The position numbers and the translations under genes were made by a program. 64,000 bases of DNA from Pyropia yezoensis (lineage: Eukaryota; Rhodophyta; Bangiophyceae; Bangiales; Bangiaceae), in contig CM020619.1 in assembly GCA_009829735.1 (NCBI GenBank), positions 30,220,063-30,284,062 on the forward strand, in the 5' to 3' direction. Shown here piece after piece: positions 35,375-46,771 of this stretch (position 1 is the first letter of the stretch; every line of letters starts with the position of its first letter). Under the pieces are notes generated by a model, which was given only the letters and a program-made list of their open reading frames with translations, made no database searches and was not told the origin of the DNA.

Positions 35375-36372
35375 ATGGCGGCCGTAACGGCGTGGCGGTC
35401 CGTGCTGCGGCAGGCGGGGGCGGCAGCGGCCGCGCCCACCGGCGGCAGCCTCGGCTGGGCCCCCGCAGGGGCGACCGGCCGGGCCGCCGCCGCCGCCGCG
35501 GCTGGCGGCGGCGGCGGCGGCGGCGGCACCCCCTCTGTTCTCCTGCTGTCGCGGTCCCTCACCGGCGGTCGGTCGGTGGCGGCGGCGGCAGCTGCTGCCG
35601 CCACCCCCCCCCCCGCACCGCGGCGCCCCCCCCGTCCCACCTGTCGGGCGGCGCCCCCCCCCCTGGCGCCGCCCCCCGGCGCACCCCCGCCGACGCGGTG
35701 ACCATCCGGGCCCTCCTCGACGCGCGCGTGCACCTGGGCCACCGCACCTCCTTTGGCCACCCCGCCATGGGGCCCTACATTGCCGGCACCCGCAACGGGC
35801 TGCACGTGCTCAACCTGGACACCACCCTCCCCCTCCTCCGCCGGGCGCTGGCCTTCCTCTCCGCCCTCGCCGCCGACGGCGTGCCCGTCATGGTCCTCCC
35901 CCCGCGGTCGTCGGCCAAGGCGCGGCTCGTCGCGTCGGTGCTGGGCGCCGCCCCCGGGGTGCTGCTGCTGCCGGCGCGGCGGTGGGTGGGGGGCACCCTC
36001 ACCAACCCGCTGGCGTCGGGGCAGGCGGCGCGGCTGCGCTACGCCGCCCCGGGGGCGTTGCTGGTGTTTGACGTGCGGGGCAACGGGGCGGCGCTGCGGG
36101 AGGCGGCGGCGGTGGGCCTCCCGACGGTGGGGGTGGTGGACACGGACTGTGACCCGGGGGGGGTCATGTACCCGGTGCCGGGCAACGCAGAGGGCGCCCA
36201 CGCGCTGTCCTTGTACGCGGAATTGGCGGCGGCGGCGTTGCGGGAGGGCGCCGCCGCCGCGGCTGCGGCGGGCGGTTCGGGGGAGGGGGGGAGGGAGGGG
36301 GGGGGGGGCGGGGGGGGGAAGGGGGGGGGGGGGCGTGGCCGGGGTGGGGGCGGCGGCGGCCGCCGCAGCTAA
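35375..36372 (+). CDS. Mitochondrial small-subunit ribosomal protein uS2
   Basis: The uS2 fold is clear: ALLDARVHLGHRTSFGHPAM (from about 35,713), PYIAGTRNGLHVLNLDTT, LPARRWVGGTLTN, and the family hallmark VGVVDTDCDP followed by YPVPGN. uS2 binds the platform and head junction of the small ribosomal subunit. The start ATG at 35,375 opens a presequence (MAAVTAWRSVLRQAG) lacking acids and rich in Arg/Ala, indicating import, most likely into mitochondria. The presequence and uS2 domain lie in different frames. The switch falls in the poly-C tracts at 35,606-35,661, so a consensus indel is likely. A Gly/Arg-rich tail of about 35 residues follows the uS2 domain. Expected length is about 332 aa. 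A plastid protein is less likely because plastids usually encode their own uS2. Confidence 0.85.
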
Positions 36373-36636
36373 GACCACGCCCGCCCGCCCGCCCGCCCGC
36401 CCGCCCGCTCGCGCCCGGCAAGGGTGGACGGCCGTTTGGGGCGGCGCGGTGGCGGCGGCGGCGGCGGTGGTGGTGGTGGCAGCGGCGGCGGCGGTCAGTG
36501 GCCGTCGGTGGGCGATGGCCAGCGTGCGCAACGCGGGCAGTCGGGCCTTTCTTTTGTGTTTTTTTGTTTGCTTGTTTTCCTCGCGTGGTGTGCATCGTCA
36601 AGACGGGGGGCGGGGCGGGGCGCGGGGGGGGGGGGG

Positions 36637-36812
36637 CCTACGCGTAGGGCCCACGCGTAGGGCCCACGCGTAGGGCCTACGCGTAGGGCCCACGCGTAGG
36701 GCCCACGCGTAGGGCCCACGCGTAGGGCCCACGCGTAGGGCCTACGCGTAGGGCCTACTCGTAGGGTAGGGCCTATTAGTAGGGCCTACGCGCAAGGTAG
36801 GCCCTTCGCGAA
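36637..36812. repeat. 12-bp minisatellite (GGGCCYACGCGTA)
   Basis: About thirteen tandem copies of a 12-bp unit, TAGGGCCCACGC with a C/T variant in the middle, each containing the palindrome ACGCGT. The last copies degenerate (CTACTCGTAGGG, CTATTAGTAGGG). The array lies between the convergent 3' ends of the uS2 gene and the CENP-C-motif ORF. A (CCCG)n run at about 36,378-36,410 precedes it. Confidence 0.85.
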
Positions 36813-37295
36813 AGGCAATGACTGGGGCACTGCGCGGGCCGCGGCACACGGCGCGATGCAATCGGGGCCGCGTGCTGGCCTCGTACAGAACATCGGCGGG
36901 CAAGGGGCGACGCCGCCGCCGTGCGGGAGGGACGGGTGTCGGGGGGAGCAAGTGGCTTGCGATGGGAGCTGGGGAGCGGTGGTGTCGGTGGCGGTGGCGG
37001 CGCGGTGAAGGGGAGGAGCTGGGAGCGGACGAGGGCAACCACGGCGGTGGTCGCTGGCACCCAACTCTGGTCGGGAGGAGGCCGAGGTGGCGGGGGAACG
37101 GCCGCCGTCCGCCGTCGCGCGCCGCAACCACGAGGACAAAAGAAAGGAGAAAAGAACACTTCCCATACCGCGGATGGATCGGCCTGGCGTATTGTTTCCC
37201 CTCCCTCCCGCCCCCCCCCCACGCGCGCCCATTCTTGTCCACACAGCTCTCCCACCATGACACCGCCCCCCCTTTCCCCCCGCGCGGCCCCGCCC

Positions 37296-37712
37296 TCACC
37301 GCCACCGGTCCTCCACCCCCGTATCGGGCGACGACACGGCCACCGACAGCGGCCGCCGTCGCCGTCGCGCCGACGACCCGTCGGCGCTGCTCGCCGACGC
37401 AAACGCCGTGTCGCCCGCCGCCGCACCGCCACCACCGTCGACGGGGCCGTCGTCGACGGGGGACGGCCGCCGGCGCTTGCGCACCCGCAGCGGCGGCGTG
37501 GCAACGGCCGGCCCGAGCGCCGTGTCCAGCGCCGCCCCCGCCGCCGCCGCGTCCTCGTCCGTGTCCACCGCCGCCGCCGCCGCCGCCGCCAGCGGGGACG
37601 GAGACGGCGACGGGCGGCCGCCGGCCACGGGAGGGGTGGACCGCCGCCGCCGTTGCCGTGGCGGGGGCGTCGGTGACGCTACCGCAGCGGGTGACGCAGC
37701 CGCCGCCGCCGC

Positions 37713-37760
<48 letters not shown>

Positions 37761-38917
37761 TGGCGCGAGGCGTGACGCCGGCGGCGTCGCGGGTGCGTCG
37801 GGGGGCGGCAGGGGGGCGGGCGGCGCTGCAACCGCCACCGCGCGCCGCCGCTTGCCACCCCCCCGGCCGCCGCCGTCGCTTCCCCCCCGCCGCCGTGCCA
37901 CGGCCGGTGGGGGCGGCGGCGGCGGCGGCGGGGACGCCTCGGCGGGGGTGGCGCTGCGCGGGCGCTTGGCCCCCCCCCCCCCCCCCCCCGGCGGCGGTCG
38001 GCGCTGCGGGGCACCTGCAGGAGGGTGCGCTGGCCCGGCGGCGCGCGGAGGTCCACCACCCGGTCCACGACGGGCATGCGGCTGCCGGCGGGGACCCGGT
38101 ACTCGACGGTTTCGCCCGCCCAAAAGCGGAGCGTCGGGTAGCGCACCCGCCGGCCCCGCCGCGGGGGGGGCGCCGCGGGGGACGGCGTCCCAGCCGCCAC
38201 CACCGCCGCCGCCACGTCGCTGTCACCGTCGCCGCTGACGCCCGCTCCGTCGTCGTCACTGTCGTCGTCGCCCGCGACGGCTGCCGCCGCCATGGGCGCC
38301 CGCCGCCGCCGTGGCGGCGACGGCGTCGGTGGGGGTGGCGGGGCAACGGCAACGAGGGCGGCCAGCTCCGCGGCCGCCCGGCGGGAGCGGGCCGACACGC
38401 CTGCGGCCGGCCGGCGGCCGCCGCGGCCGCGCGGCGCGGCCGCGGCGGCGCGGGGGGGGGCGGGGGGGGTTTCTGCCGCAGCCGCTGCCGGCGCGTCGGC
38501 CGCGTCGACCGCCTTCCCCACCGGGCCGGTGCCCGCCACGGCTCGGGCGGGGGCTACGGCCGCGGCGGTTGCCGACGTGCCGGCGGCCGCCATCTGCCGC
38601 CGCCGCGCCGCCCGCGGGTCGGTCGCGAACGTGGACGCGTCCGACGACGAGCCGCCACCGCCGCCGTTACCGCCGCCTCCGGCCAGGTCGTCGGCCGGGT
38701 CGTCGGCGAGGCGGCCAGCCAATGATGGCGGCGTCGGGCGTGGTGTCGTCGCGTCCCCACCGGCCGACGTGGGCGACGAGGCGGCCGCAGCGCCCGTGTC
38801 GGGCGTCTGGTCGGGCCACCCCGACGGCGTAAACGTCGGGTCCACCTCTGCCGACGGCCGCCGCCGCGCGTCGCCGGGGAGCTCAATGTGGGCGGCGAGC
38901 GTGTCAATCATCGCCAT
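37296..38917 (-). CDS. CENP-C-motif protein (C-terminal part)
   Basis: The ORF starts at ATG 38,917-38,915 (MAMIDTLAAHIELPGD). At about residues 253-266 (38,161-38,120) it has RRGRRVRYPTLRFW, followed by AGETVEYRVP and VVDRVVDL. This fits the CENP-C motif (R-R-x-x-R-x-R-x-P-x-x-x-[YF]-W, then a short beta strand), which binds CENP-A nucleosomes at centromeres. After the motif the frame shifts in the poly-C tract at about 37,972-37,990. The downstream frame continues with basic clusters (RVRKRRRPSP), Ala runs and a D-E patch to a stop at 37,296. Total is about 540 aa. No cupin dimerisation domain, usual in Mif2/CENP-C, could be recognised. The identification rests on one motif. Confidence 0.55.
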
Positions 38918-38919
38918 GG

Positions 38920-41355
38920 TCAGCGCCGTCGTTCGCGGCTGCCGGTTTCGTACCGGCGCGGCCGCTGCCGCCACAGCGGGCGGGCACCCGCGCGGGCTGT
39001 GCCTACCGGGGGGGGGGGGGAGTCGCCGCCGCCGCCGCCGCCCCCGCCGTCACCGCCATCCCCCCTGCCTGGTGGGGCGGCGTCCCAGGCGGCGGCCTTG
39101 GCGGCGGCGGCCGCCGCCTTGGCAGCCTTGCGCGCGGCCTTGCGCGCGGCCTTGCGTGCCGCCTTGTCCGCCGCCCGCGCCGCCCGCTTGGCCGCCCGCC
39201 GCTGCGCCTTGACGCGCCCCGCGACGGCCGTTGCGTCTGCGTCGGCAGCGAGCATCGCCATCTGGGGCGGAACGTCCGCGCCGGTCGGGACGTGGGGGGG
39301 GGGGGGGGAGGGGGTGGAGGAGCGCCTGCTCCGCATCGATTTGTACGCCCACCGCCTGGGTGCCCGCGTGCACGCCCCGCCCCGCGGCAGCGGGCGGCAC
39401 CACCACCACCGTCGGCACCACAGCGGCGGCAGCGACGGCGGCCGCGGCGGCAGCCGCAGCGCCGCCCGCCACCCCGTGCGGCATCAGCACCGCCCCGTCG
39501 CCCGCCGCCGACGCGCCGCTCGACACGCGCGCCCAGTCGGCCGACGATGGCGGGGGGCCCTCCCCGTCGGCCCCGCCCAGTTCCACCTCTCCGCCGCTCG
39601 TGCCGCCCGCGTCGGCGGCGGGCAGCGGCGAGGGCGTCGTTGCCTCGAGCGACCGAACGACGAGCGCTCCGCTGGGCAACCGCCCCGGCGCCGACAGGCG
39701 GGCGCCCGCGAGCCGCCGCCGCACCGCCGCTGCCGCCACCGACCGCTCCGCGGCGGTCGCCGTCTCTGCGCCCGTCGCGGGTGGTGGGGGCGGCGGTTGC
39801 AGGGGCGACGGACCGGCGCTGGCCGCCCCGGCCGCCGCCGCCGCCACCGCCGCCACTGGCAGCAATCGTGGGACAGACGGTGCGGCGCGGTGGCCAGCGG
39901 CGGCCGCCACCACCACCGCCGCCTCCCCCCCCCCCGGCGAGGGGAGGGGCGTCGCAGACGCCGCTGCCGGCGATGCAGCCACCGACAAGAACGGCGCCGG
40001 CAGCGCCGACCGTTCCGTCTGAACGCCCACAGACATGCCGCGCGCGACCGCGGCGAGCGCGGCGGCGGGGGACGCCGACGGGCACGACGCGTCGTGGTCG
40101 GGGGTGCCCCCCCCCCCCCCCCAGGCGCCCACGGGGGGCGGCGGCGGCGACGCGGCGGGCGCACCCCACGGGGAGGACGTCAGCGTCCCCCGCACGGGCG
40201 GGGTGCCGCGGGGGGTGCCCTCCGCGTCGGCCTCCCAGCCGTCCCCCGACGACACCCCCGACCGGCCGCTGAGCAGTAGCACCGACGACCGGGACCGCCG
40301 TCGTGTCGCGGCCGCAGCCGTGGCGGGCGTCGCGACGGGGGTGGCGGTGACGGGGGCGGCGGCAGCGGGGGTGGCAACGGCGGGGGTGGAGGCGGCGGCG
40401 GTGGCGGCGGGACGACCGGGCGTGCCCGCCGACGCCCGCCGCGCCACTGCTGCGGCGGCCGCCGCCGGCGATGACGTGCCGAGCAACACGCCGCGCGTCG
40501 GCGACGAGGACCCTGCCGGCGACCCAGACGGCGATGCGGCCGCAGCCGCCGGGTCCCCCGCGCCGCCATCGTCGACGGGAAAGCTAAAGCGGAGCCCCCG
40601 CCGGCGGCGCCCCCCACAAGTGCACAGGGGCGTGGCGGCCAGCGGGGGCGCCACCGCCACGGGCCGGGCCGGGGCCACCCAGGGGAGCAGGGGCGGGGAG
40701 TGGCCCCCACCGCCGCCGCCGCCGCCGCCGCCGCGTGGCACGCTGCCGCCGACCGTGTCGGGTGCCGACGCCGAGGAGGGGCTGCTCCCGCCACCGCCGG
40801 CGTACGCGTCTGCAATCCCCCCAGTCCCCGCGGCGCGGGCGGTCGCCAGCAGGGACGCGGTCGCGGCCGCGGCGGCCGCTGCCGCGGCGGCCGCTGCCCC
40901 CGCCGACCCGGTACGCCCCCCTGCGTACCGCCGCAGGGCCGACGCGTAGACGGCCGCTTCGGCCGCCGCGCGGGAGCGGGGAGTGTCGGCGTCCTTGGGG
41001 GGGGGGGGCACGCCGGGGCCAGCCACAGTCGACGCTCCGGGCCGCCATGCAGAGGCGGGGGGGGTGGCAACCCTGCCGCTACGGCTGCCGCCGCCGCCGC
41101 CGTTGTGGGATGCGGCCGCCGCCACGGCCGCCGGCCCGGCCGCGGGGGCAACGTCAATGCCGACGCCCGCGGCGGGCACAAACGCGCGGAGGGAGAGGCG
41201 CCGCGGGGGGGGGTGCGCCGCAGCCGCGACGGTGGCAGCGTACCGCGCCGGGAGGGGAGTGTCGGCCACTGCCGGGGCGGCATTGACGGGGCGGTGGAGC
41301 AGGGCCGCGGCAGTGGCAGTTGCCGCGGCGTGGCCACCGCTGCCGCCGTCACGGC

Positions 41356-41398
<43 letters not shown>

Positions 41399-42338
41399 GC
41401 TGCTGCTGCTGTCACTGCTGCTGTCGCTGCTGCTGTCAATGTCGTCGGCCCCAGCTGTCGCCGCGGGGACGCCCACCACGTCTGACGCCCGTGGGCGGCG
41501 GTGGTCGTCGCCGTCGTCCACAAACGACAGCTTGTGGGCGACACGCCCGAGCACCAAGGGAGAACCCGACACGCCGCTTGACGAATCCGCGGCGGCGCCA
41601 CCGCCGCCGCCGCCGCCGCAGCCGGCATCGACCTCCATGGCGGCTGTAGGGGACTGGACGGTCGCGACGGGTGACGGGACGGCCACCACCTCTGGCGCAA
41701 CTGGTGGTGGTGGTGGTGGTGGTGGTGGTTGCCGCCGCCGACGACGGCGGAGGCCTGGCGGCAGCGACGCCTGCCCCCCCCCCCCAGACGGTGGCGCCGC
41801 CACGCTCGCCGCCGCACCCGGTTCCGCCGCCTGTGGCGCCTCGGCCGGCGGCGGCGGCGACCGCACAGAGGGCGCAGCGGCGGGCTTGACGTCCGCCACG
41901 GAGCCGCCACCCCTAGCTGCGGCCGCCGCCGCAGGGGCCTCGACGAGTGGGTGGAGGACGTCAGAGCGGCGGCGCGAGGCGGAGGCGGCGGCGTGGCCCA
42001 CCACCGCCACGACCGTCGCCGGTGGGGAAAAGTTTGGCCGCTCGGCCACCGATGCGGGCGCGCAGGCCGCCCCCGTCGAGGGGTGGGACTGCCGGGAGTC
42101 CCGCCCAGCCTGCACCCCCGCATTGGTCACCCCAGACGGCGGCGGCTGAGGCAGCAGCGGTGAGGGCGGCGACAAGGAGCGTGGGAGCGGGCAAGGCGTG
42201 GTGGACGCCGCCACCGCCGCCGCCGCCGACACTGCTGCGGCGGCCGAGTCGGCTGCAGACGCAGCCGCCGACGCGGCAGACGACGCGGCCGCCGCGGCCA
42301 CCACCGCGGCCGACGCGGCCGACGCCCCATTGTCGTTG

Positions 42339-42377
<39 letters not shown>

Positions 42378-43892
42378 ACGCTGCCCGTCGACCGGCGGCG
42401 GCGGATGGCCGACACAGCCGCCGGGCTCGACGCGGGTCCGCCCCACCGCGGCGGCTGCGCAGAGCCGGTGACGTCTGCCGCCGAGGCTGTCACCCCCGTC
42501 GTGGACGCGGCGGGCGACGCGGGCGCCGCCGCCGCCGCCGCCGCCGTCGCCGCCGCTGGGGATTGTCGCGCGGTCGAGGGGGTGCCTGTGGAGGCGGCGA
42601 CGGGGGTGGCGTCCAGGTCGGACGCGGAGGGGTGAGGGGAGGGAACGCCGGCGGGAGAGGGGAATGGCGGCTTGGCCACGGCCCCCGCCGCGCTGTTGCG
42701 GGAGAGCGCCGACACCGCCTTGGGGCTCCCCTCGGCCGACGCGTCCGTGTCGGCTTCGGCGGCCGCGGCCGCCTCGGCCGCGCCGCCCATCGCCGCCGCC
42801 TCCTCCTCCTGCTCCTCCTCCGTCTCCCACTCCCACTCCTCCTCCTCTGCTTCCTCGGTGGCGGCGGTGGCAGCAGGAGCGGCCGCGACGTCGGCCTCAT
42901 CCTCACTCGACAAGAGGCTCATGCCCGGCACCTCAGCTTCGCCCGCCGGCTGCGGCTCCCCCGACGACAGGCGGCGCCCCCCCCCCACCCACCCCCCCCC
43001 GTCGGCCCGCTCAAACAGCCGCCCCCACTCTGGCTCCCCGTCCACCCCCCGCGGCAGGGCCGGTACCCCCCCCGGGTGCGCCAGCGCGCCGGCGCCCGCC
43101 CAGCCCGCCACGCCACCGCCCGTCGGCGGTGGCGGCACGCCGCCCACGCCGGGGATCGCGATCGGTGCGGCACGGGACGGGTCAAAAAAAGCGGCCGCGC
43201 CAGCCGCCGCGGCAGTGGCCAGGTCCATCCCCGCCCCGGGGGGGGGGGGGCGGCGGCGCGGCCGGTCGCCGCCGGAGGATGCTGGGGGTGCCCCCACCGC
43301 CGCCGGGTGTGCCGGGCGCACCGGCATGGGGGGTGGGGGGGGCGGCGGCGGCGAGGGATGAGCGGCGGCGCCGGCTGCTGCGGGCGCTGCCGCCCCCACC
43401 GCCACCGACTGGTGGGGGTCGGGGCGGGGTGGTAGTCGCCGCCCCCGCCGCCGCCGCCGCCACCGCCGCTGCCGCTGCCGCTGCCGCTGCCGTCGCCGAG
43501 TGGGGCGACGCGTTCGCGGTCGCCGACGCGGGGCGGCGGCGCCCCCGCCCCCCCCCCCTCCCCGGGGGAGGCCGACACTGGCCGTCTCCGCCGCCCCGTC
43601 GACGCCGGCGGGGTGGACGCGGCCGCAGCTGCAGACGCCGACGCTGCCGACGCTGCCGACACCGTCCGCGGCGGCGGCCGCGGTCGCCGGCCGCTGCCAC
43701 CGCCACCGCCACCGCCGCCGCCGCCGCCACCGCCGACGCTCCTGCCCGGCGACGGCGGCACTGGCACAGCGGCGGCGGCGCGGGCGGCGGCGCGGGCGGC
43801 GGCGCGGGCGGCGGCGCCGACCGACGCCGGCCGCCGGAGGGGAATGCCCGTGACGCCCCCGCCGGGGGGGCGGGGGGGGGGGCAGGCGCCAT
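38920..43892 (-). CDS. Long disordered Ala/Ser/Pro-rich protein, possibly the N-terminus of the CENP-C-motif gene
   Basis: Open frames run from a probable ATG at 43,892 to a TGA at 38,922-38,920. The TGA lies two bases before the ATG of the CENP-C-motif ORF on the same strand. Coding character moves between frames at poly-G/C tracts near 43,450, 43,235 and 39,297. Visible features are an acidic stretch (EEAEEEEWEWETEEEQEEE, about 42,790-42,860), a Ser-Asp repeat (about 41,350-41,440), poly-Ala, and a C-terminal Lys/Arg/Ala helix with AARKAARKAARKAAKAAA (about 39,110-39,210). No folded domain is recognised. With an indel in the tract at 39,005-39,017 it would run into the next ORF as one protein of roughly 2,200 residues. 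Confidence 0.45.
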
Positions 43893-45441
43893 TGGGGGGA
43901 GTAGGGGAGGGGAGGTTGTATGATGTAGGGCGGGGGGGGGGGGGGGGGGGGGAATGAACGTACGATGAAAAAGACGCCGGGGAACGAGGGGAGGGGAGGG
44001 TGAGCACCAACAGAGTGGGAGATAGGGAGGGGGGTGTACAGTGAGGGAGGGAAAGAGTGTGGGACAGACGAAAGTGGGGGGGTGGGGTGGTAGGCTGGCC
44101 GCCACCACACGCGGTGGCCCCCGCAGGGCCACGGACCGTCACCCTCAACGGGGACGGCGCGGTCGGCCGCGACGGGGGTGACGGCCGCGACGGGGACGAC
44201 CACCGCGGCGGGGAGGACGGCCGCAACGGGGATGGCAGTCGCAACGGGGGGGGGGGGGGCGAGGCCGGGGACGAGGTGGGGCGGCACCACAGAGCTCAAT
44301 GGACGTGGGGGGGTGCACCGCACGGCCTACGGTTGGGGGGGGGGGGGGGGGGAGGGGGAGAGGGGCGTGGCGGCGCCTGCCACGCGCGCGCGCGCACCGG
44401 GAGAGGGCGTGGCGGTGTAACGCGCGATTGGGGGGGGCGGAAAGAAGGGGGCCCCCCCGAATCGGGACACCACACGCCCCCCGGGGGAGGGAGGGGGGGG
44501 GGTGTCACACAGCCCGGCGGCCGCGGTCTTTTTTTTCCTTCTTTTTTTTTTGAATATTCGGGCGAGGCGTGGGGGTGCTGGTGGGGGGGGCAGGGAGGGA
44601 GGGAGGGGAGGTGCGTGGCGCCAATCGCGGACGGGGCGGGGCTGCGGTTTTGGGCGCGCGAGCGCGCGCGTGCTGCAAGGGAGCAGAGAGGGGGGGAGGG
44701 CGGGGAGAAGGGTCGTGGGGGGGGGGCGCTGGTCCGACCTGTTTTGAATGTTTGAAACGCAGTGTAGGATAGGAATTGATCGATACGAAAGTGGAATTAG
44801 GGGATGGGGGGGGCGTTTTGGACGCGCTCCGAGGGCGGCCGTTCCCTTCGAGACGACCGTGGGCCCCCACGGCGTGAGGACCGCATGGCGACGGCGAGGG
44901 AGGGTGGAGGGAGGTGGTGAGGAGGGTGGGGTGGGTGGGGCGTCGAGGGGGATGGTCGCGCCGACAGTGGCCACGACCCGCCTGCCGCCGCCAACCGCCC
45001 CGCCCAACGTCGGGCCGTCTGCGCATGCCGAGCGGGGCGGACGGGTGAGCTGCCGGCGGCCGTCCCCACAACTTCGCCGTGGGTGAATGTGATCCGGGGC
45101 CAGGGCGGTCGCCCTCCCACGCCCCCATGGCGTGGGGCGGGTCCTGGCTTTTGGGTGAGCAGGCGCACGTCGGTGACCCACGACGAACGATAAAAGAACC
45201 GTCCCGTGGCTCGAGCAGATGCGGGGTCGTCCCCGCCGATGGTCACACGGGGGGGGACGCCAGCCGCGCTGGGGAGGGGCGCGCACGCGCGTCAACGCGG
45301 TGCGGGCGGCTGTCGACAGCTCCCCCCGCCCGCCCGCCGCCGCCGCCGCGCCCCCGTTCCGCAACGGCCCCCCTGCCCCTCATTAGAGCACCAGGCCGAC
45401 CGCTGGTACAAAAAAGGGCACCGCTACGTGTACGGCCCCCG
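43893..45441. other. Intergenic GC-rich stretch
   Basis: G runs at about 43,932-43,952 and 44,336-44,352 and G/C-rich purine tracts dominate, with one T-rich patch at 44,528-44,552. The part at 44,745-44,800 is less biased. I see no credible gene. Confidence 0.4.
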
Positions 45442-45725
45442 ATGCACCGCGCGTCGATGGATGACGGCGCACCGCGTTGTAGCGTGGCCGTTTTGGTGGT
45501 GCGGGCCGCCCGCCGGCGTCTGGCTCGTCTGCCCGCAGGCGCGGGCCAACTCACCGCGGCCAGACGACGAACTCTGGGTGGCGACGCGGCGCCGCCGCCG
45601 GGCCTCTGCCGCGCCGTTGGGCGGGCGCTGGTGCTGGCCGCCCCGAGGGTGGCCGAGGCGGACGCGGGGCTGATGGGGAGCCTGCGCCTGCCGCCTCGCC
45701 TGGTTGCATGCAGCCGCGGCGGGCA

Positions 45726-45758
<33 letters not shown>

Positions 45759-46433
45759 CGGGCCCTGCCAGCACCGCCGCTGCTGCCGCCGCGGTGGTGG
45801 TGCCGCCGTCGCCCCGGGACGGACTGTGGGCGTGGTCGCTGGTGGCGACGGCGCTCGCCGCGTCGGCCGCGGCGGTGGCCGCGGCGGCAGAGGCGGCGGC
45901 GGCGGGGGCAGCGGCAGGTGAGGCCGGCGGCAGAGATGCGGTGCGGGCCGCCATGGACAGCGTCCCGGCCACGTCGGCAGAGGCGGTGGGGTGGGGGCTG
46001 ATTGGGAGGGGCGGCGGTGATGGGCTGGGGTTGGCCACCGCCGCCCCGCGGCTGCGGTGGCTCGCCGACGCGCCGCCGCTGACCGCGGCGGGGGCGGCGC
46101 CGCCCGCGGTCTCTGCTGCAGCGCTGGCCGCCGCTGCTCGCGAAGCGGCCATTGTGCGCTGGGTAGCGGTGGCGTGCGTGGTAGTCCACCGCGGGCGCGG
46201 CGAGTGGCGGCGCCGGCACAGGCGCCGGCGGCGGGCTTGTGTGGGCGGCCACCACCGCGGCGGCCTCCACGGCCACCCCCCGTGCGGCACTGGCGCTTCA
46301 CGCCACCCCAATGGCAGGTGCCGGCGCGGACGCCGGCGGCAGTGGTGGTGTTGGTGGTGGCGGCGGCCGCGGTGTGGCCACTGCCGCCGCTGCGGCAGCT
46401 TGCGGTCTCGTCGCGGCGCCCGAGGCGGCGTGA
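45442..46433 (+). CDS. Ala-rich protein with hydrophobic segments, unidentified
   Basis: From an ATG at 45,442 (or 45,457) the plus strand reads into a poly-G tract (45,727-45,758). Past it come Ala-rich helices with the words GLWAWSLVATALAASAAAVA and IVRWVAVACV, and after another frame change near 46,190 a last part, LVWAATTAAASTATPRAALA, ending at the stop 46,431-46,433. The second break could be a short intron or an indel. The opposite strand is also open over much of this range, so the strand choice is a judgement based on residue patterns. No family is recognised. Hydrophobic Trp/Val/Ala stretches suggest membrane contact. Confidence 0.35.
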
Positions 46434-46462
46434 CCGCCGTGGCGCGCCCTACGGGAAATTTT

Positions 46463-46497
46463 GGGCGCGATATCCAGGCTGGCTGGATATCGCGCCC
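46463..46497. repeat. Perfect 15-bp inverted repeat (hairpin)
   Basis: GGGCGCGATATCCAG is followed after GCTGG by its exact reverse complement. It directly follows the Ala-rich ORF. The GATATCCAG core is also the core word of the 22-bp repeats just downstream, so the hairpin is probably part of the same repetitive element. Confidence 0.8.
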
Positions 46498-46574
46498 CTG
46501 GATGTATGAGACTTTGATAGGCTGGCATTGCTTCTCAGCGGTCGAGATCCCTGGATAACGGGCACATTAGGCGT

Positions 46575-46691
46575 GATAACCAGCACGACCTGCCTGGATA
46601 TCCAGCATGACTGGCCTGGATATCCAGCACGACTGGCCTGGATATCCTGCTCGACCAGCCTGGATAACCAGCATCTGCAGGATATCCAGCC
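46575..46691. repeat. 22-bp tandem repeat built on GATATCCAGC
   Basis: Units of 22 bp start at 46,575, 46,597, 46,619 and 46,641, of the form GATATCCAGCAYGACTGGCCTG. They are followed by an 18-bp unit and a partial unit at 46,681. Copies differ by a few substitutions (GATAACCAG, GATATCCTG). Confidence 0.75.
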
Positions 46692-46771
46692 CTCGGCGAC
46701 GGGGCTATTGATAGATGCGAAATGGTATGTTTTTACACTCTTATTTCATGTCATCATCTCTATCGATTTGA

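Noticed and set aside
36637-36812. CRISPR array
   Set aside because: The units are contiguous 12-bp repeats without unique spacers, in a eukaryotic context.
39003-44323. Plus-strand ORFs opposite the long minus-strand ORF
   Set aside because: The minus strand gives acidic, Ser-Asp and Lys-Ala patterns with normal residue mixing, while the plus-strand frames are Arg/Pro shadows.
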